Shown here: piece by piece, positions 43,476 to 43,485 of the stretch
Position numbering within the stretch: position 1 is the first letter of the stretch
How the letters are laid out: every line of letters begins with the position of its first letter
Assembly: GCA_964612075.1 (NCBI GenBank)
Contig: CAZTFC010000020.1
Location: forward strand, 1 to 43,485
Direction: 5' to 3'
Length of the DNA: 43,485 nucleotides
DNA from: UBA2219 sp964612075
Lineage (GTDB): Bacteria > Desulfobacterota > Deferrimicrobia > Deferrimicrobiales > Deferrimicrobiaceae
Position numbers and translations under genes: made by a program
The notes under the pieces: model-generated
Databases searched by the model: none
Seen by the model: the letters and a program-made list of their open reading frames with translations, nothing else
Told to the model about the DNA's origin: nothing

Positions 43476-43485
43476 TCGGGAATCG

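Overview
The window is gene-dense, high-GC (roughly two thirds G+C) bacterial chromosome. It comes from a Gram-negative, probably anaerobic, deltaproteobacterial-type organism (Desulfobacterota or a relative). Support for this: heptose genes for an outer-membrane glycolipid (gmhA and a GHMP kinase), the rod-shape operon mreB-mreC-mreD-mrdA-rodA, a periplasmic PpiD-like foldase, LIV-type ABC transport, a 2[4Fe-4S] ferredoxin, NifU/IscU-type Fe-S assembly proteins, small ferritin-like proteins, an MshEN/GspE-like protein and an AcuC/AcuB pair. The lineage is inferred; there is no rRNA or tRNA gene in the window. Many genes overlap by four bases (ATGA, or TTGA with a TTG start), which suggests tight translational coupling.

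Left part (1-16532, all on the minus strand, read from high to low coordinates). A regulated promoter at 16496-16532 precedes a catabolic/transport run: histidinol-dehydrogenase-like enzyme, SDR, LivK-LivH-LivM-LivG-LivF, metallo-beta-lactamase-fold hydrolase, class II aldolase, Tm-1-like UPF0261 protein and cyclase-family hydrolase. The substrate is unknown. The same strand continues into a 65-aa ferritin-like protein, an IscS-like protein lacking the PLP lysine, IscU, a second 65-aa ferritin-like protein, cysteinyl-tRNA synthetase, and two tandem PrpR_N-type sensor proteins that share at least 351 identical bases.

Middle (16601-32136). A TlpA-like thioredoxin (+) faces a ferredoxin (-) across a bidirectional terminator. 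Then come an Nfu-type scaffold, an AcuB-like CBS-ACT protein, an orphan membrane protein, a LysM protein with an upstream partner, an acyl-CoA synthetase, and a GspE/PilB-like protein whose Walker A and Walker B motifs are destroyed. A nitroreductase, a CorC/HlyC-type CBS protein, a histone-deacetylase-family AcuC with a second AcuB, an FAD oxidoreductase, a GHMP kinase and a UPF0173 hydrolase follow.

Non-coding islands. Bases 32137-32644 and 43137-43485 have no convincing gene. They hold two inverted copies of a roughly 270-300 bp dispersed repeat with paired, covarying hairpins, a 15-bp tandem repeat, and (32487-32644) a compact inverted-repeat element that folds like a structured RNA on the plus strand.

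Right part. gmhA (-) faces away from a CoA-binding protein, thioredoxin and a thioredoxin-fold lipoprotein (+). The mre/mrd cell-shape operon (-) shares a divergent promoter region with ppiD-like and nuclease-OB genes (+).
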